64,000 nucleotides of DNA from the NCBI GenBank assembly GCA_943369525.1, contig CALRNL020000007.1, positions 1 through 64,000 on the forward strand. Reading direction: 5' to 3'. Below are positions 50,037 through 58,059 of this stretch, in pieces. This stretch comes from BAIKAL-G1 sp943369525 (lineage in GTDB: Bacteria > Cyanobacteriota > Cyanobacteriia > PCC-6307 > Cyanobiaceae). Positions within the stretch are counted from its first letter, which is position 1, and the number at the start of each line of letters is the position of its first letter. The notes under the pieces were generated by a model that saw only the letters and a program-made list of their open reading frames with translations, searched no databases and was not told the DNA's origin. The position numbers were made by a program, and so were the translations under genes.

Positions 50037-51059
50037 ATGACCTTGCGCGTTGCGATCAATGGATTCGGCCGAATTGGTCGCAATTTCATGCGCTGCTGGC
50101 TGAGCCGGGGTGCCAATACGGGCATCGAGGTCGTGGGTCTGAACGACACGTCCGATCCCCGCACCAATTCCCACCTGCTCCAGTACGACTCGATGCTGGG
50201 CCACATCCGCGATGCGGAAGTGAGCTACACCGATAACGCCATCATCGTCAACGGCAAGGAGATCAAGTGCTTCTCCGACCGTAATCCGCTCAACCTGCCC
50301 TGGAACGAGTGGGGTGTGGATTTGGTGATCGAATCCACCGGGGTGTTCAACGATGACGTGGGGGCCAGCAAGCACCTCCAGGCCGGCGCCAAGAAGGTGA
50401 TCCTCACCGCCCCTGGTAAGGGCGCCGGCGTCGGCACCTTCGTGGTCGGCGTCAACGCCGACCAATACCGCCACGAAGATTTCGACATCCTTAGCAACGC
50501 CAGCTGCACAACAAACTGCATGGCGCCCGTGGTCAAGGTGCTCGACCAAACCTTTGGCATCGTCAAGGGCACGATGACCACCACCCACAGCTACACGGGT
50601 GACCAGCGCATCCTCGATGCCAGCCACCGGGACCTGCGCCGGGCCCGGGCCGCCGCCGTCAACATCGTGCCCACCTCCACCGGAGCCGCCCAGGCCGTGG
50701 CCCTGGTGTATCCGCCGATGAAGGGCAAGCTCAACGGCATCGCCATGCGGGTGCCCACCCCCAACGTGTCGGTGGTTGACATGGTGCTGGAAGTGGCCCG
50801 CGGCACCAGCAAGGACGAAGTCAATGCCGTGCTCAAGGCTTCCGCTGAGGGTGCCATGAAGGGGATCATCAAGTACTCCGACCTGCCCCTGGTCTCCAGC
50901 GACCACGCCGGTACCAATGAATCCACCATCGTTGACTCCGACCTCACCCTGGTGATGGGCGACAACATGGTGAAGGTGATCTGCTGGTACGACAACGAGT
51001 GGGGCTACAGCCAGCGCGTTGTTGACCTGGCCGAACTGGTGTCCAGCAACTGGAAGTGA
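50037..51059 (+). CDS. gap2: Glyceraldehyde-3-phosphate dehydrogenase, Calvin-cycle type
   Basis: The 340-residue enzyme reduces 1,3-bisphosphoglycerate. The Rossmann loop INGFGRIGRNF is followed by LNDTSDPRTNSHLLQYDS. The lack of an Asp at the end of the second strand (NDTSD instead) is the pattern of the NADP(H)-using photosynthetic Gap2. The catalytic Cys157 is in SNASCTTNCMAP. WYDNEWGYSQRV closes the protein. ATG 50037 is clear. A terminator follows. Confidence 0.96.
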   Translation: MTLRVAINGFGRIGRNFMRCWLSRGANTGIEVVGLNDTSDPRTNSHLLQYDSMLGHIRDAEVSYTDNAIIVNGKEIKCFSDRNPLNLPWNEWGVDLVIESTGVFNDDVGASKHLQAGAKKVILTAPGKGAGVGTFVVGVNADQYRHEDFDILSNASCTTNCMAPVVKVLDQTFGIVKGTMTTTHSYTGDQRILDASHRDLRRARAAAVNIVPTSTGAAQAVALVYPPMKGKLNGIAMRVPTPNVSVVDMVLEVARGTSKDEVNAVLKASAEGAMKGIIKYSDLPLVSSDHAGTNESTIVDSDLTLVMGDNMVKVICWYDNEWGYSQRVVDLAELVSSNWK

Positions 51060-51063
51060 GGGA

Positions 51064-51108
51064 TAGGGGCTTTTGCCCCTAAGTCACTGGCCCTTTACAG
51101 GGTTTTTT
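51064..51108 (+). terminator. gap2 terminator (two stacked hairpins and T-run)
   Basis: TAGGGGC and GCCCCTA form a 7-bp stem with a TTTT loop at 51064-51081. A second short stem CCCT/AGGG at 51091-51102 is followed directly by six T residues (51103-51108). It lies just after the gap2 stop codon. Confidence 0.75.
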
Positions 51109-51240
51109 GAGCCTGACCCAGCCGTTCCTCGAAAGGATCTGCCGGCGTCAGGCTTTTTGTTGGGGGCCCTGAATTGGGTGGCTGGTTGCCCTGGCGATGG
51201 CGGCAGGGTGCCATCGCCCTTGGGGGTTCCTGGCCGGCGA

Positions 51241-52257
51241 TCAGTGGAAGTGGCGATAGCCGCCGGCGTCCGCCGGCGCCAGGGCGCTCCCGTCGGCCCA
51301 GAGCAGGGGCCCGGCGCCCGAGCCGCTGGCGCCAGGGGGGTGGGCCGGCTCCAGGCGGCCAATCACCCGGGCCCCCGCCAGCTGCTCCACCAGGGCCTCG
51401 GCCCAGGCAGGGGCCAGGGCTAATACCAATTCGAAGTCCTCGCCGCCGCCCAGGCACCACCGTTCCGCCTGGGGCAGGTCCGCCATGGCGGCGGCCAGGG
51501 GTAATTGGCTCCGCTCCAGCACGGCCTGGCAACGGCTGCGGCTGGCAATCGCCGCCACGGCCTGGGCCAGGCCATCGCTGCTGTCCATGCCGGCCACCCG
51601 CCAGGGTTCGCCCGGGGGCTGGCTGGTCCGCAGGGCCGCCAGTCCATCCAGGCGCGGCCGCGGCCGACGGTGGGCGCTGATGGCGCGGGCCTCCAGCTCC
51701 GGCGAACCCAGGGGCGCCAGCTCCCCCTGCAGCAGGGCCAGGCCCAGGCGGCTGAGGCCGTGGTCGCCGCTGCTGACGAGCAGGTCGCCGGGGCGGCCAT
51801 CGCGGCGGCGGATTGGCCGGGCCGGGTTCAGGCGCCCCAGGGCCGTAATTGCCAGCAGCCGCTGCTGGCCGCCGCTGCAGTCGCCGCCCAGCAGCTCGCC
51901 GCCGTAGTGGGCTAGGGCCTGGCTAAGGCCCGTGTACACGCCCCCAACCCAGGCCCAGGGTGTTTCGGCGGGGGCGGCTAGCCCCACCGTGAGCCCCACC
52001 ACCTGCTCGCAACCCATGGCGGCTAGGTCGGAGAGGTTGGCCGCAGCGGCCCGCCAGCCCAGGTCCTCGGGGCCCATGGTGGCGTCGCTGAAGTGGATCT
52101 CCTCCACCAGCAGGTCCGTGGTCACCACCAGATTGCGGTCCCGATCCGGGCTGACCAGGGCGCCGTCGTCCTCGAACTGGCCGGGGGGCGCGTAGGCCCC
52201 CAGGCGCTCAATCAGGCCCCATTCCCCCAGGTCGGCGAGCCGCAGCGGCTCAGCCAT
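51241..52257 (-). CDS. thiL: Thiamine-monophosphate kinase
   Basis: The 338-residue enzyme phosphorylates thiamine monophosphate to the active diphosphate. It has the PurM-like fold markers: DDGALVSPDRDRNLVVTTDLL, the metal-binding DLAAMGCEQVVGLTVGLAAP, GGDCSGGQQRLLAITALG and VAGMDSSDGLAQAV. GGEDFELVLAL is near the C-terminus. ATG 52257 overlaps the end of the cyclophilin gene by 8 bp, so both are likely co-transcribed. No THI-box riboswitch was recognised upstream. Confidence 0.94.
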   Translation of the reverse strand: MAEPLRLADLGEWGLIERLGAYAPPGQFEDDGALVSPDRDRNLVVTTDLLVEEIHFSDATMGPEDLGWRAAAANLSDLAAMGCEQVVGLTVGLAAPAETPWAWVGGVYTGLSQALAHYGGELLGGDCSGGQQRLLAITALGRLNPARPIRRRDGRPGDLLVSSGDHGLSRLGLALLQGELAPLGSPELEARAISAHRRPRPRLDGLAALRTSQPPGEPWRVAGMDSSDGLAQAVAAIASRSRCQAVLERSQLPLAAAMADLPQAERWCLGGGEDFELVLALAPAWAEALVEQLAGARVIGRLEPAHPPGASGSGAGPLLWADGSALAPADAGGYRHFH

Positions 52258-53395
52258 GGGCCTGCAGGTTGTCGGCGCCCTCGATCACCCGCGCCTTGAC
52301 GATGCCGTCATCGGCGCTGAGCTCCTGCAGCACATCAAAGCCATCCACGACGTAGCCGAAGGCGGCATAGCGGCCATCGATCAGGTTCAAGCCCGCAGGG
52401 GTGAGTTCGGCTTCAAACAGAAACAGGAAGAACTGGGAGGAGCCGTCATTGAGGGCCTCGTCGGAATGGGCCCAGCCCAGGGTGCCCTTGGTGGCAAAGG
52501 GCAGCACCGGGGTGCCCTTGAACAGGCCTAGATCCTCAAAGGTTTGGTTGTAGAAGGGAGCGTCCTCGCCGGGCACCCGGATTTCCAAGGGCACCTGGCG
52601 TTCGGCCTTGGTTTTGGGATCGATGAAGCCCTTGGCGGCTCCGGCGGGATCCCCGGTTTGGAGCACGTAGAAGTCTTCGGCCCGGTTGAAGGGCAGGCCG
52701 TCGTAGAAGCCCCGCTGCACCAGATCGACGAAGGCACCGGCGGTGAGGGGTGCGTTGTAGCCATCGACCACGGCGGTGAGTACGCCCTTGGTGGTGGTGA
52801 GTTCGACGGTGGCGCGGCCCAGCAGCCTGGGCAGGTCGGCGAATTCGTCGGGGATCTCAAACGGGAACGGCCCCACCAGCAGGGCTTCCAGGTCGCCAAT
52901 CGTGGCCAGGGCGGCGCGCCGGGCCGCGAGGACACCATCGCGGTCCTGCTGGTCGGCGGCGCTGGCCAGGGTCTGGAGTTGCTCGGCCAGGGTGCTTAAG
53001 GCGGCCACGCTCGATTCCCGATCGGCCGGCGGCAGGCTGGCGGTGATTGCGGCACCGCGGATGCCCAGCAGCGATTGGGTCCGGCGCACGCTGCCCGCTA
53101 GGGCACCCCACCGTTTGGCGCGCAGGTCATCACTGGTGCTCTCCAGCTGGTGTTGCAGCTTCTGAAGATCCGCCGACTCGATCGGTAGGGCATCGCGCAG
53201 GATCGCCGCCGGGTCGGTCACCGCATTGCCGGGCGGCAGGAAGGCCCAGGCGGGCCCAGGGGTGAGCAGCCCCAGCAGCAGCAGGGCGGCCAATAGGGGT
53301 TGGCAGAACGAGGCTCCTAGGGCCTGGAGCCAGCCAGGGAGCCAGGAGGTCAAGGGCCTGGCCGCCAGTTGAACCCGCCTGTGACTGGGATCCAT
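52250..53395 (-). CDS. Lumenal cyclophilin-type peptidyl-prolyl isomerase (CYP38/TLP40-like)
   Basis: The 381-residue protein has an N-terminal export signal (PLLAALLLLGLLTPGPAWAF). A ~150-residue helical region rich in Leu, Gln and Ala follows (DLQKLQHQLESTSDDLRAKRW), then a C-terminal cyclophilin domain (GFYDGLPFNRAEDFYVLQTGD, DGSSQFFLFLFEAELTP, GRYAAFGYVVDGFDVL). This arrangement resembles plant CYP38/TLP40, which assists photosystem II assembly; that role here is an inference. ATG 53395 (MDPSHRRVQLAAR) is chosen. It is divergent from efp, with 67 bp between starts. Confidence 0.9.
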   Translation of the reverse strand: MDPSHRRVQLAARPLTSWLPGWLQALGASFCQPLLAALLLLGLLTPGPAWAFLPPGNAVTDPAAILRDALPIESADLQKLQHQLESTSDDLRAKRWGALAGSVRRTQSLLGIRGAAITASLPPADRESSVAALSTLAEQLQTLASAADQQDRDGVLAARRAALATIGDLEALLVGPFPFEIPDEFADLPRLLGRATVELTTTKGVLTAVVDGYNAPLTAGAFVDLVQRGFYDGLPFNRAEDFYVLQTGDPAGAAKGFIDPKTKAERQVPLEIRVPGEDAPFYNQTFEDLGLFKGTPVLPFATKGTLGWAHSDEALNDGSSQFFLFLFEAELTPAGLNLIDGRYAAFGYVVDGFDVLQELSADDGIVKARVIEGADNLQAHG

Positions 53396-53462
53396 CGCTT
53401 TAGGCCTGCCTCTGAACGGACTTTGGCACAGCCGTACAATCCGCCTCAACCGTTCTGCCGGA

Positions 53463-54023
53463 ATGATCTCGAGCAACGACTTTCGTACCGGCACCTCGAT
53501 CGAGCTCGATGGCCAGGTCTGGCGTGTGGTCGAGTTCCTGCACGTGAAGCCCGGCAAGGGCTCCGCCTTCGTGCGCACCAAGCTCAAGGCTGTCCAGAGC
53601 GGCAACGTGGTGGAAAAAACCTTCCGGGCTGGCGAGACCTTGCCCCAGGCCGTGCTGGAGAAATCAACCCTGCAGCACACCTACATGGAGGCCGAGGACT
53701 ACGTCTTCATGGACATGGGCACCTTTGAGGAAACCCGCCTCACCGCCAAGCAGATTGGCGATAGCCGCAAATACCTCAAAGAAGGCATGGAAGTGAGCGT
53801 GGTGGCCTGGAACGGCAAGCCCTTGGAAGTGGAGCTGCCCAACTCCGTGGTGCTGGAGATCACCCAGACCGATCCTGGCGTCAAGGGCGATACGGCCACC
53901 GGTGGCACCAAGCCAGCCATCGTCGAAACCGGTGCCCAGGTGATGGTTCCCCTGTTCCTCTCGATTGGCGAGAAGATCAAGATCGATACCCGCACCGACA
54001 GCTATCTGGGTCGGGAGAACTGA
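53463..54023 (+). CDS. efp: Translation elongation factor P
   Basis: The 186-residue factor relieves ribosome stalling at polyproline. SSNDFRTGTSIELDGQVWRV, the modification loop VKPGKGSAFVRTKLK, TYMEAEDYVFMDM and the C-terminal IDTRTDSYLGREN are diagnostic. Length is normal. The loop carries Lys at the tip, so a lysine-type or unmodified EF-P is expected rather than the rhamnosylated Arg type. It precedes accB by 5 bp. Confidence 0.98.
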   Translation: MISSNDFRTGTSIELDGQVWRVVEFLHVKPGKGSAFVRTKLKAVQSGNVVEKTFRAGETLPQAVLEKSTLQHTYMEAEDYVFMDMGTFEETRLTAKQIGDSRKYLKEGMEVSVVAWNGKPLEVELPNSVVLEITQTDPGVKGDTATGGTKPAIVETGAQVMVPLFLSIGEKIKIDTRTDSYLGREN

Positions 54024-54028
54024 TCGCC

Positions 54029-54508
54029 ATGCAGCTCGACCACGACCAGCTCCGCCAGCTCATCACCCTTCTTGGCGAGAGCGACATCCAGGAACTCAAG
54101 CTCGAGGGCGACGACTTCCGCCTCGAACTGCGCCGCAACCTGCCCGCTAGCCAGCCCCAGGTGGTGATGCAGGCCCCGCCGGCCCCTGCCCTGGTGGCGG
54201 CTCCCGTGGCGGCCCCCTCCGCCGCCCCCTCTCCGGCCCCGCCGACCGCGGCCGCCGTTCGCGGCGACCTGCTGGAGATCACGGCGCCGATGGTGGGCAC
54301 CTTCTACCGGGCTTCAGCTCCTGGCGAACCCGCCTTTGTCGAGCTGGGTAACCGCATTTCCATCGGTCAGCCGATTTGCATTCTTGAGGCGATGAAGCTG
54401 ATGAATGAACTGGAGGCCGAGGTCAGTGGTGAGGTCGTGGAGATCCTGGTGGAGAACGGCACTCCGGTGGAGTTCGGCCAGGTCCTGATGCGGGTCAGGC
54501 CGGCCTGA
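54029..54508 (+). CDS. accB: Biotin carboxyl carrier protein of acetyl-CoA carboxylase
   Basis: The 159-residue protein carries biotin on Lys123 in ILEAMKLMNEL. The N-terminal helix-loop (LRQLITLLGESDIQELKLEG) and a Pro/Ala linker (about residues 50-75) precede the biotinyl domain (ITAPMVGTFYRASAPGEPAF). It supplies malonyl-CoA for fatty-acid synthesis together with AccC, AccA and AccD, which are not in this window. It is translationally coupled or co-transcribed with efp. Confidence 0.97.
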   Translation: MQLDHDQLRQLITLLGESDIQELKLEGDDFRLELRRNLPASQPQVVMQAPPAPALVAAPVAAPSAAPSPAPPTAAAVRGDLLEITAPMVGTFYRASAPGEPAFVELGNRISIGQPICILEAMKLMNELEAEVSGEVVEILVENGTPVEFGQVLMRVRPA

Positions 54509-54579
54509 GCCTGGCAACGCCAGCGTTTCGAGCCAGACAACGCCAAGCCCTGCCCAGCCAAACCATCCCAAGGGCCAGT

Positions 54580-55626
54580 TCAGCCCAGCTCCCATGCGGT
54601 TTCTAGGGCGGCTTCCATGCTTTGGGGGCGGGCCAAGCCCTGGCCAGCAATCGCGAAGGCCGTGCCGTGGTCCGGCGAGGTGCGCAGGAAGGGCAGGCCC
54701 AGGGTCGTGTTCACGGCGGCATCGAAGGCGAGCAATTTGACTGGGATCAGGCCCTGGTCGTGATACAGGGCCAGGTAGCCATCGGCGCCGAGGTCGGCCG
54801 CGGCGGGATCGGCCCAGGCGGCCCCGGCCCCGAGCCAGCAGGTGTCCGGTGGCAGGGGCCCCACCAACTCCACGCCTGGATGGCGCTGTCTCCAAGCCGC
54901 CAGCAGGGGCTCCAACCAGGCCTGCTCCTCTTGGCCCAGCTGGCCCGCTTCGCCGGCATGGGGGTTGAGGCCTGCCACCACCAGCCGGGGCCGGGGCGCA
55001 AACCGCTGGCAGAATCCCAGCAAGGAGTTCAGCTTGGCTTCGACCCGGGGTCCATCCAGGCTGCTGGCGACGGCTGACAGGGGGATGTGGGTGGTGGCCA
55101 GCAGGGTGTTCAGGCGCCAGGAGCCATGGGGCGCCCTTGCGGTGAACAGCATGGAGGCCTCGGCCACCCCGGCTAGTTCGGCCAGCCGCTCGGTTTGGCC
55201 CGGGTAGGTATGGCCAGCGGCATGCCAGGCCCGTTTAGCGATCGGTGCGGTGGTCAGGGCCTGGCAGCGGCCCTCCAACACCAGCTCGGCGGCCCGGCTG
55301 AGCCAGGCAAAGCTGGCGGCCCCACTGGCGGCCCCGGACTGGCCTGCCGTGACCGGTTCGACCAGGGGCAGGTCGAGGATGTCCAGGCTGGCCGGATCGG
55401 CTAAGGGCAGATCCGTGACCCCTCGCAGGGCCTGGTAGCTCTGCTCCAGCCAGTGGCGGCAGCCCACCACCAGGGGGTTCGAGCCGGCGCCGGCGGAGTC
55501 CCTGTCGCTGCGGCGCAGGGCCGCCAGGGCTTTCAGGGTTACCTCGGCGCCAATGCCGGCCGGGTCGCCCAGGCTGATGGCGATCCGGCGCTCTTTAACC
55601 TCGGGGTTGCTGGCCGGGTTTGCCAT
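54580..55626 (-). CDS. pdxA: 4-hydroxythreonine-4-phosphate dehydrogenase
   Basis: The 348-residue NAD-dependent enzyme acts in pyridoxal phosphate synthesis. ISLGDPAGIGAEVTLKAL, TTAPIAKRAWHAAGHTYPGQ (metal-binding His), LNPHAGEAGQLGQEEQ, ALYHDQGLIPVKLL and LPFLRTSPDHGTAF are all present. ATG 55626 gives MANPASNPEVKER. Its start codon shares the CATG at 55624-55627 with the ATG of a small ORF on the other strand. Confidence 0.95.
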   Translation of the reverse strand: MANPASNPEVKERRIAISLGDPAGIGAEVTLKALAALRRSDRDSAGAGSNPLVVGCRHWLEQSYQALRGVTDLPLADPASLDILDLPLVEPVTAGQSGAASGAASFAWLSRAAELVLEGRCQALTTAPIAKRAWHAAGHTYPGQTERLAELAGVAEASMLFTARAPHGSWRLNTLLATTHIPLSAVASSLDGPRVEAKLNSLLGFCQRFAPRPRLVVAGLNPHAGEAGQLGQEEQAWLEPLLAAWRQRHPGVELVGPLPPDTCWLGAGAAWADPAAADLGADGYLALYHDQGLIPVKLLAFDAAVNTTLGLPFLRTSPDHGTAFAIAGQGLARPQSMEAALETAWELG

Positions 55627-55834
55627 GCTGCGTCTGCTGCTGTTGGGACTGCTGCTTTTTGGCCTGGTCACCGGGGTGAGCCATGGCTGGATTGAGCTGC
55701 GCTGGGATCGCTTTTTCCGTGACGCCGGCGTGCCCTTCTTTCAGGATGGTCCGACGCCGGCTCAGTCGGCCGGCCCTGGAGCGGGGGCGCCGGCCCGTTC
55801 CTCGGCCAGGGAGGCCCCTAGCCCCTCGCGGTAG
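55625..55834 (+). CDS. Small single-span membrane protein (69 aa)
   Basis: ATG 55625 gives MLRLLLLGLLLFGLVTGVSH, a strong membrane or signal segment. WIELRWDRFFRDAGVPFFQ follows, then a Pro/Ala/Ser tail that runs antisense over the end of the neighbouring epimerase-like gene. A short hydrophobic ORF at this place beside pdxA is, from memory, also seen in related genomes. No function is known. Its start codon overlaps the pdxA start on the opposite strand. Confidence 0.5.
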   Translation: MLRLLLLGLLLFGLVTGVSHGWIELRWDRFFRDAGVPFFQDGPTPAQSAGPGAGAPARSSAREAPSPSR

Positions 55835-56679
55835 CTGGGGTAGCGCAGGGCGTAGCCCAGGTCTTGGCACAGGCGCCGATTGTGGACCCGACGGTTGTCG
55901 GCCCAGAAGCTCAGGGCCATGGGCCCCATGCTGGCGGCCACGCTGGCGAAGGACTGCACGGGCGGCAGTTTGCAGCCCACCAGGTGGGCGGCGAAGCCGA
56001 GGGTTTCGCTGGAGGGGCAGGGGCAATCGTCGCTGATATTGACCAGCTGGGGCCGGGCCTGCGCTGGTAGGGCCAGGCAGTGGCCTAGGGCTCCAACGAT
56101 GTCATCGACATGGATGCGGCAGAACACCTGGCCCGGCTTGTGGACCAGGCGGCTGGTCCCCTGCTGGAGGCCCGCAAAGGGGCTCCGCCCCGGACCGTAG
56201 ATGGCCGGAAGCCGGAAGCTTTGCACCGGTAGCCCACTGCTGAGCCAGGCCTGCTCACAGGCCAGGCGGGCCCGGCTGCGCTCCTGGCTTGGGGCGGCTG
56301 GGCTGATTTCATCGACCCAGCCGCCCTGGCGGTCCCCATAGACACCAGTGGTGGAGAGGTAGCCCACCCAGGTGAGGGGGAGTTGGCGAAGCAGGGGCGC
56401 CAGGGCCTCCAGGGCTGGATCGCGGCCTTGGCGGTCGGGCGGGATCGTGCTGAGCAGATGGGTGGTGCCGGCCAGGTCGTCGGCGCTAGGCACGAGCCCG
56501 GAGTCGGGATCAAAGGCCAGCCAGCGCCAGGGATCGGCAGCTGCGGAGTCCCGGAGGCCCCGGTGGGTGACGGTCACGGCCAAGCCTGCCTGGGCCATGG
56601 CTGCGGCGAAGCGACGGCCGCTGTAACCGCCGCCGAGCACCAGCAATTGGCCGCAGGACTTGACAGGTGCGCTGATCAT
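55762..56679 (-). CDS. NAD(P)-binding epimerase/SDR-type protein
   Basis: The 305-residue protein has a Rossmann start QLLVLGGGYSGRRFAAAMAQ. STTGVYGDRQGGWVDE, FRLPAIYGPGRSPF and a C-terminal NISDDCPCPSSETLGFAAHL follow. This is the YeeZ-like atypical extended SDR pattern. The catalytic YxxxK typical of true epimerases is not obvious (VYGDRQG occupies that area), so activity is uncertain. ATG 56679 (MISAPVKSCG) is chosen. It is divergent from a small membrane ORF. Confidence 0.88.
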   Translation of the reverse strand: MISAPVKSCGQLLVLGGGYSGRRFAAAMAQAGLAVTVTHRGLRDSAAADPWRWLAFDPDSGLVPSADDLAGTTHLLSTIPPDRQGRDPALEALAPLLRQLPLTWVGYLSTTGVYGDRQGGWVDEISPAAPSQERSRARLACEQAWLSSGLPVQSFRLPAIYGPGRSPFAGLQQGTSRLVHKPGQVFCRIHVDDIVGALGHCLALPAQARPQLVNISDDCPCPSSETLGFAAHLVGCKLPPVQSFASVAASMGPMALSFWADNRRVHNRRLCQDLGYALRYPSYREGLGASLAEERAGAPAPGPAD

Positions 56680-56713
56680 CAGTACAGATGTATCACTGAT
56701 TTGGTTGTGGCCG

Positions 56714-56938
56714 ATGGCTTCCTCCAGTTTCTCCCCTTCCCGTTCCGCCAGCCTGCGGTCGCGCCGGCTGGCCGCCAGCGTTGATTCCAATCCCTTGGGC
56801 CTGGGCCCTGGCGCCGCCGCCCTGCTCCTGGCCCTGGTGCTCCTCCTGGTGGCCACCTTGGTGGCCCCGGAGCAGCCGGGCAGTCTTGGCAGCATCTGCC
56901 AGCGCCACAATGGGGCTGAAGCCTGCCGGGTGTGGTGA
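56714..56938 (+). CDS. Small membrane protein (74 aa)
   Basis: ATG 56714 gives a Ser/Arg-rich cytosolic part (MASSSFSPSRSASLRSRR), one membrane segment (AAALLLALVLLLVATLVA) and a short end with two cysteines (ICQRHNGAEACRVW). The cysteine-bearing tail after a single helix resembles small conserved picocyanobacterial proteins. No function is known. It is divergent from the epimerase-like gene, with 34 bp between starts. Confidence 0.55.
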   Translation: MASSSFSPSRSASLRSRRLAASVDSNPLGLGPGAAALLLALVLLLVATLVAPEQPGSLGSICQRHNGAEACRVW

Positions 56939-57360
56939 GCCAGGCTGGCACCTGGGCCCCAAGGGCCCGATCCGCAAGCCACCGAGAAGCGACCGAATCC
57001 CTAGTTCAACCGGATTGCTTGTTCAAGGCCAGACCAGCCTGGGGTGTCAGGGCGTGGGCCGGCAACCTGGGGCGGCAAGTAAAAAAGCCTTGAAGAAGAA
57101 GCCCCCTTCAGACCGATGGCGAGGGCTAAGGCAGGCTTGCTGGCCCCCCAGCCAACCCCCCTGGCGATACCCGTAGGGCCACGGGGATCGGCACCGCGTC
57201 CTGGCCAGCTCGGGAAGGCTAAAAATCTATTTATGGGTGTCAATCGCGCTGATTGAAAGGGTGATGGTTCCTGGGTCGTAGACGTCGTTAACAGGCAGCT
57301 CACCATCCCCCTTAGGCCCCCCTTAGGCACACCATGGGGGGGCTAAAGGGGGTGCCCTCC
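56939..57360. other. Intergenic region with C-rich repeats near HNH gene end
   Basis: No gene is supported. Near 57,300-57,360 there is a direct repeat CCCCCTTAGGC and an imperfect inverted repeat (CACCATCCCCCTTAG with CTAAAGGGGGTG) that could end the HNH transcript coming from the right. The rest shows no recognisable RNA or coding signal. Confidence 0.45.
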
Positions 57361-57792
57361 TCAGGCGGCTAGCAGGGTCCAACCCGGACCCGTGTTTGGC
57401 TTTGGTTGGGTGTGCTTAGGAGCAGCGGGGGCAGTTTTCGGCGCCCCTGCTGGGTTGGCCCATTGCAATAGGCGCAGGGCCAGCTTTAGGTCGCCGTCGA
57501 GCCAGGCCCGAATTGCCATGGCCCGGCGGGGGTCGTAGAAGCGTTGGCGGCGATACCACTCGAACACGTCAGTATCGCTTTTTAGGCCATTGCAGGAGAG
57601 GCAAGCCGGTACACAGTTCTCTGTGACGCTCAGGCCACCACGGCTGCGTGGCAAAACATGGTCGATGGATTCGGATTGTTTCCCGCAGTAAATACAGGAT
57701 TGATCAGTATGTTTGTGGAGAGATTGTCTCCAGCTTCTGACGCGAAGTTTCGGGCACAAATCTTCAAGGAAAACCGCATCCCTGGCGTGCAT
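57361..57792 (-). CDS. HNH endonuclease
   Basis: The 143-residue protein has a complete HNH core: CIYCGKQSESIDHVLPRSRG supplies the first Cys pair and the DH metal motif. ENCVPACLSCNGLKSD supplies the second Cys pair and Asn. A helical tail follows (AIRAWLDGDLKLALRLLQW), then a Pro-rich end. ATG 57792 gives MHARDAVFLEDLC. It is a stand-alone nuclease domain of the kind widespread in cyanobacteria, not obviously tied to an intron or a restriction gene. It is divergent from a SNF2-type helicase 267 bp away. Confidence 0.9.
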   Translation of the reverse strand: MHARDAVFLEDLCPKLRVRSWRQSLHKHTDQSCIYCGKQSESIDHVLPRSRGGLSVTENCVPACLSCNGLKSDTDVFEWYRRQRFYDPRRAMAIRAWLDGDLKLALRLLQWANPAGAPKTAPAAPKHTQPKPNTGPGWTLLAA

Positions 57793-58059
57793 CCGATCGT
57801 CTCGGTTGGGGCAATTCTCGCCCGATCGGCCCAGATGTCAATGTGTCGAAGGCTGCCATTTTCCCCTTTGGCAAGGGCTGCTGATCTGGCCTGCTCGCCC
57901 TGGCCGGCTGGGGCGAACTTGTTTAAGATTTTCACCGCTTTGGCAAGCTCAAAGCTGGTCTGGAGGCAATTCCTGTGGCTCCCTTGTCGACCCAGCGCCC
58001 CGGGGCCCGATTGGGGCAGCTGCCTTGGCCTGGGCTCCAAACTTGCCGGCCGCTAACCC

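Noticed and set aside
49830..50906. Upstream extension of the murC frame across gap2
   Set aside because: It is antisense to gap2 and has no homology; MurC begins at about 49829.
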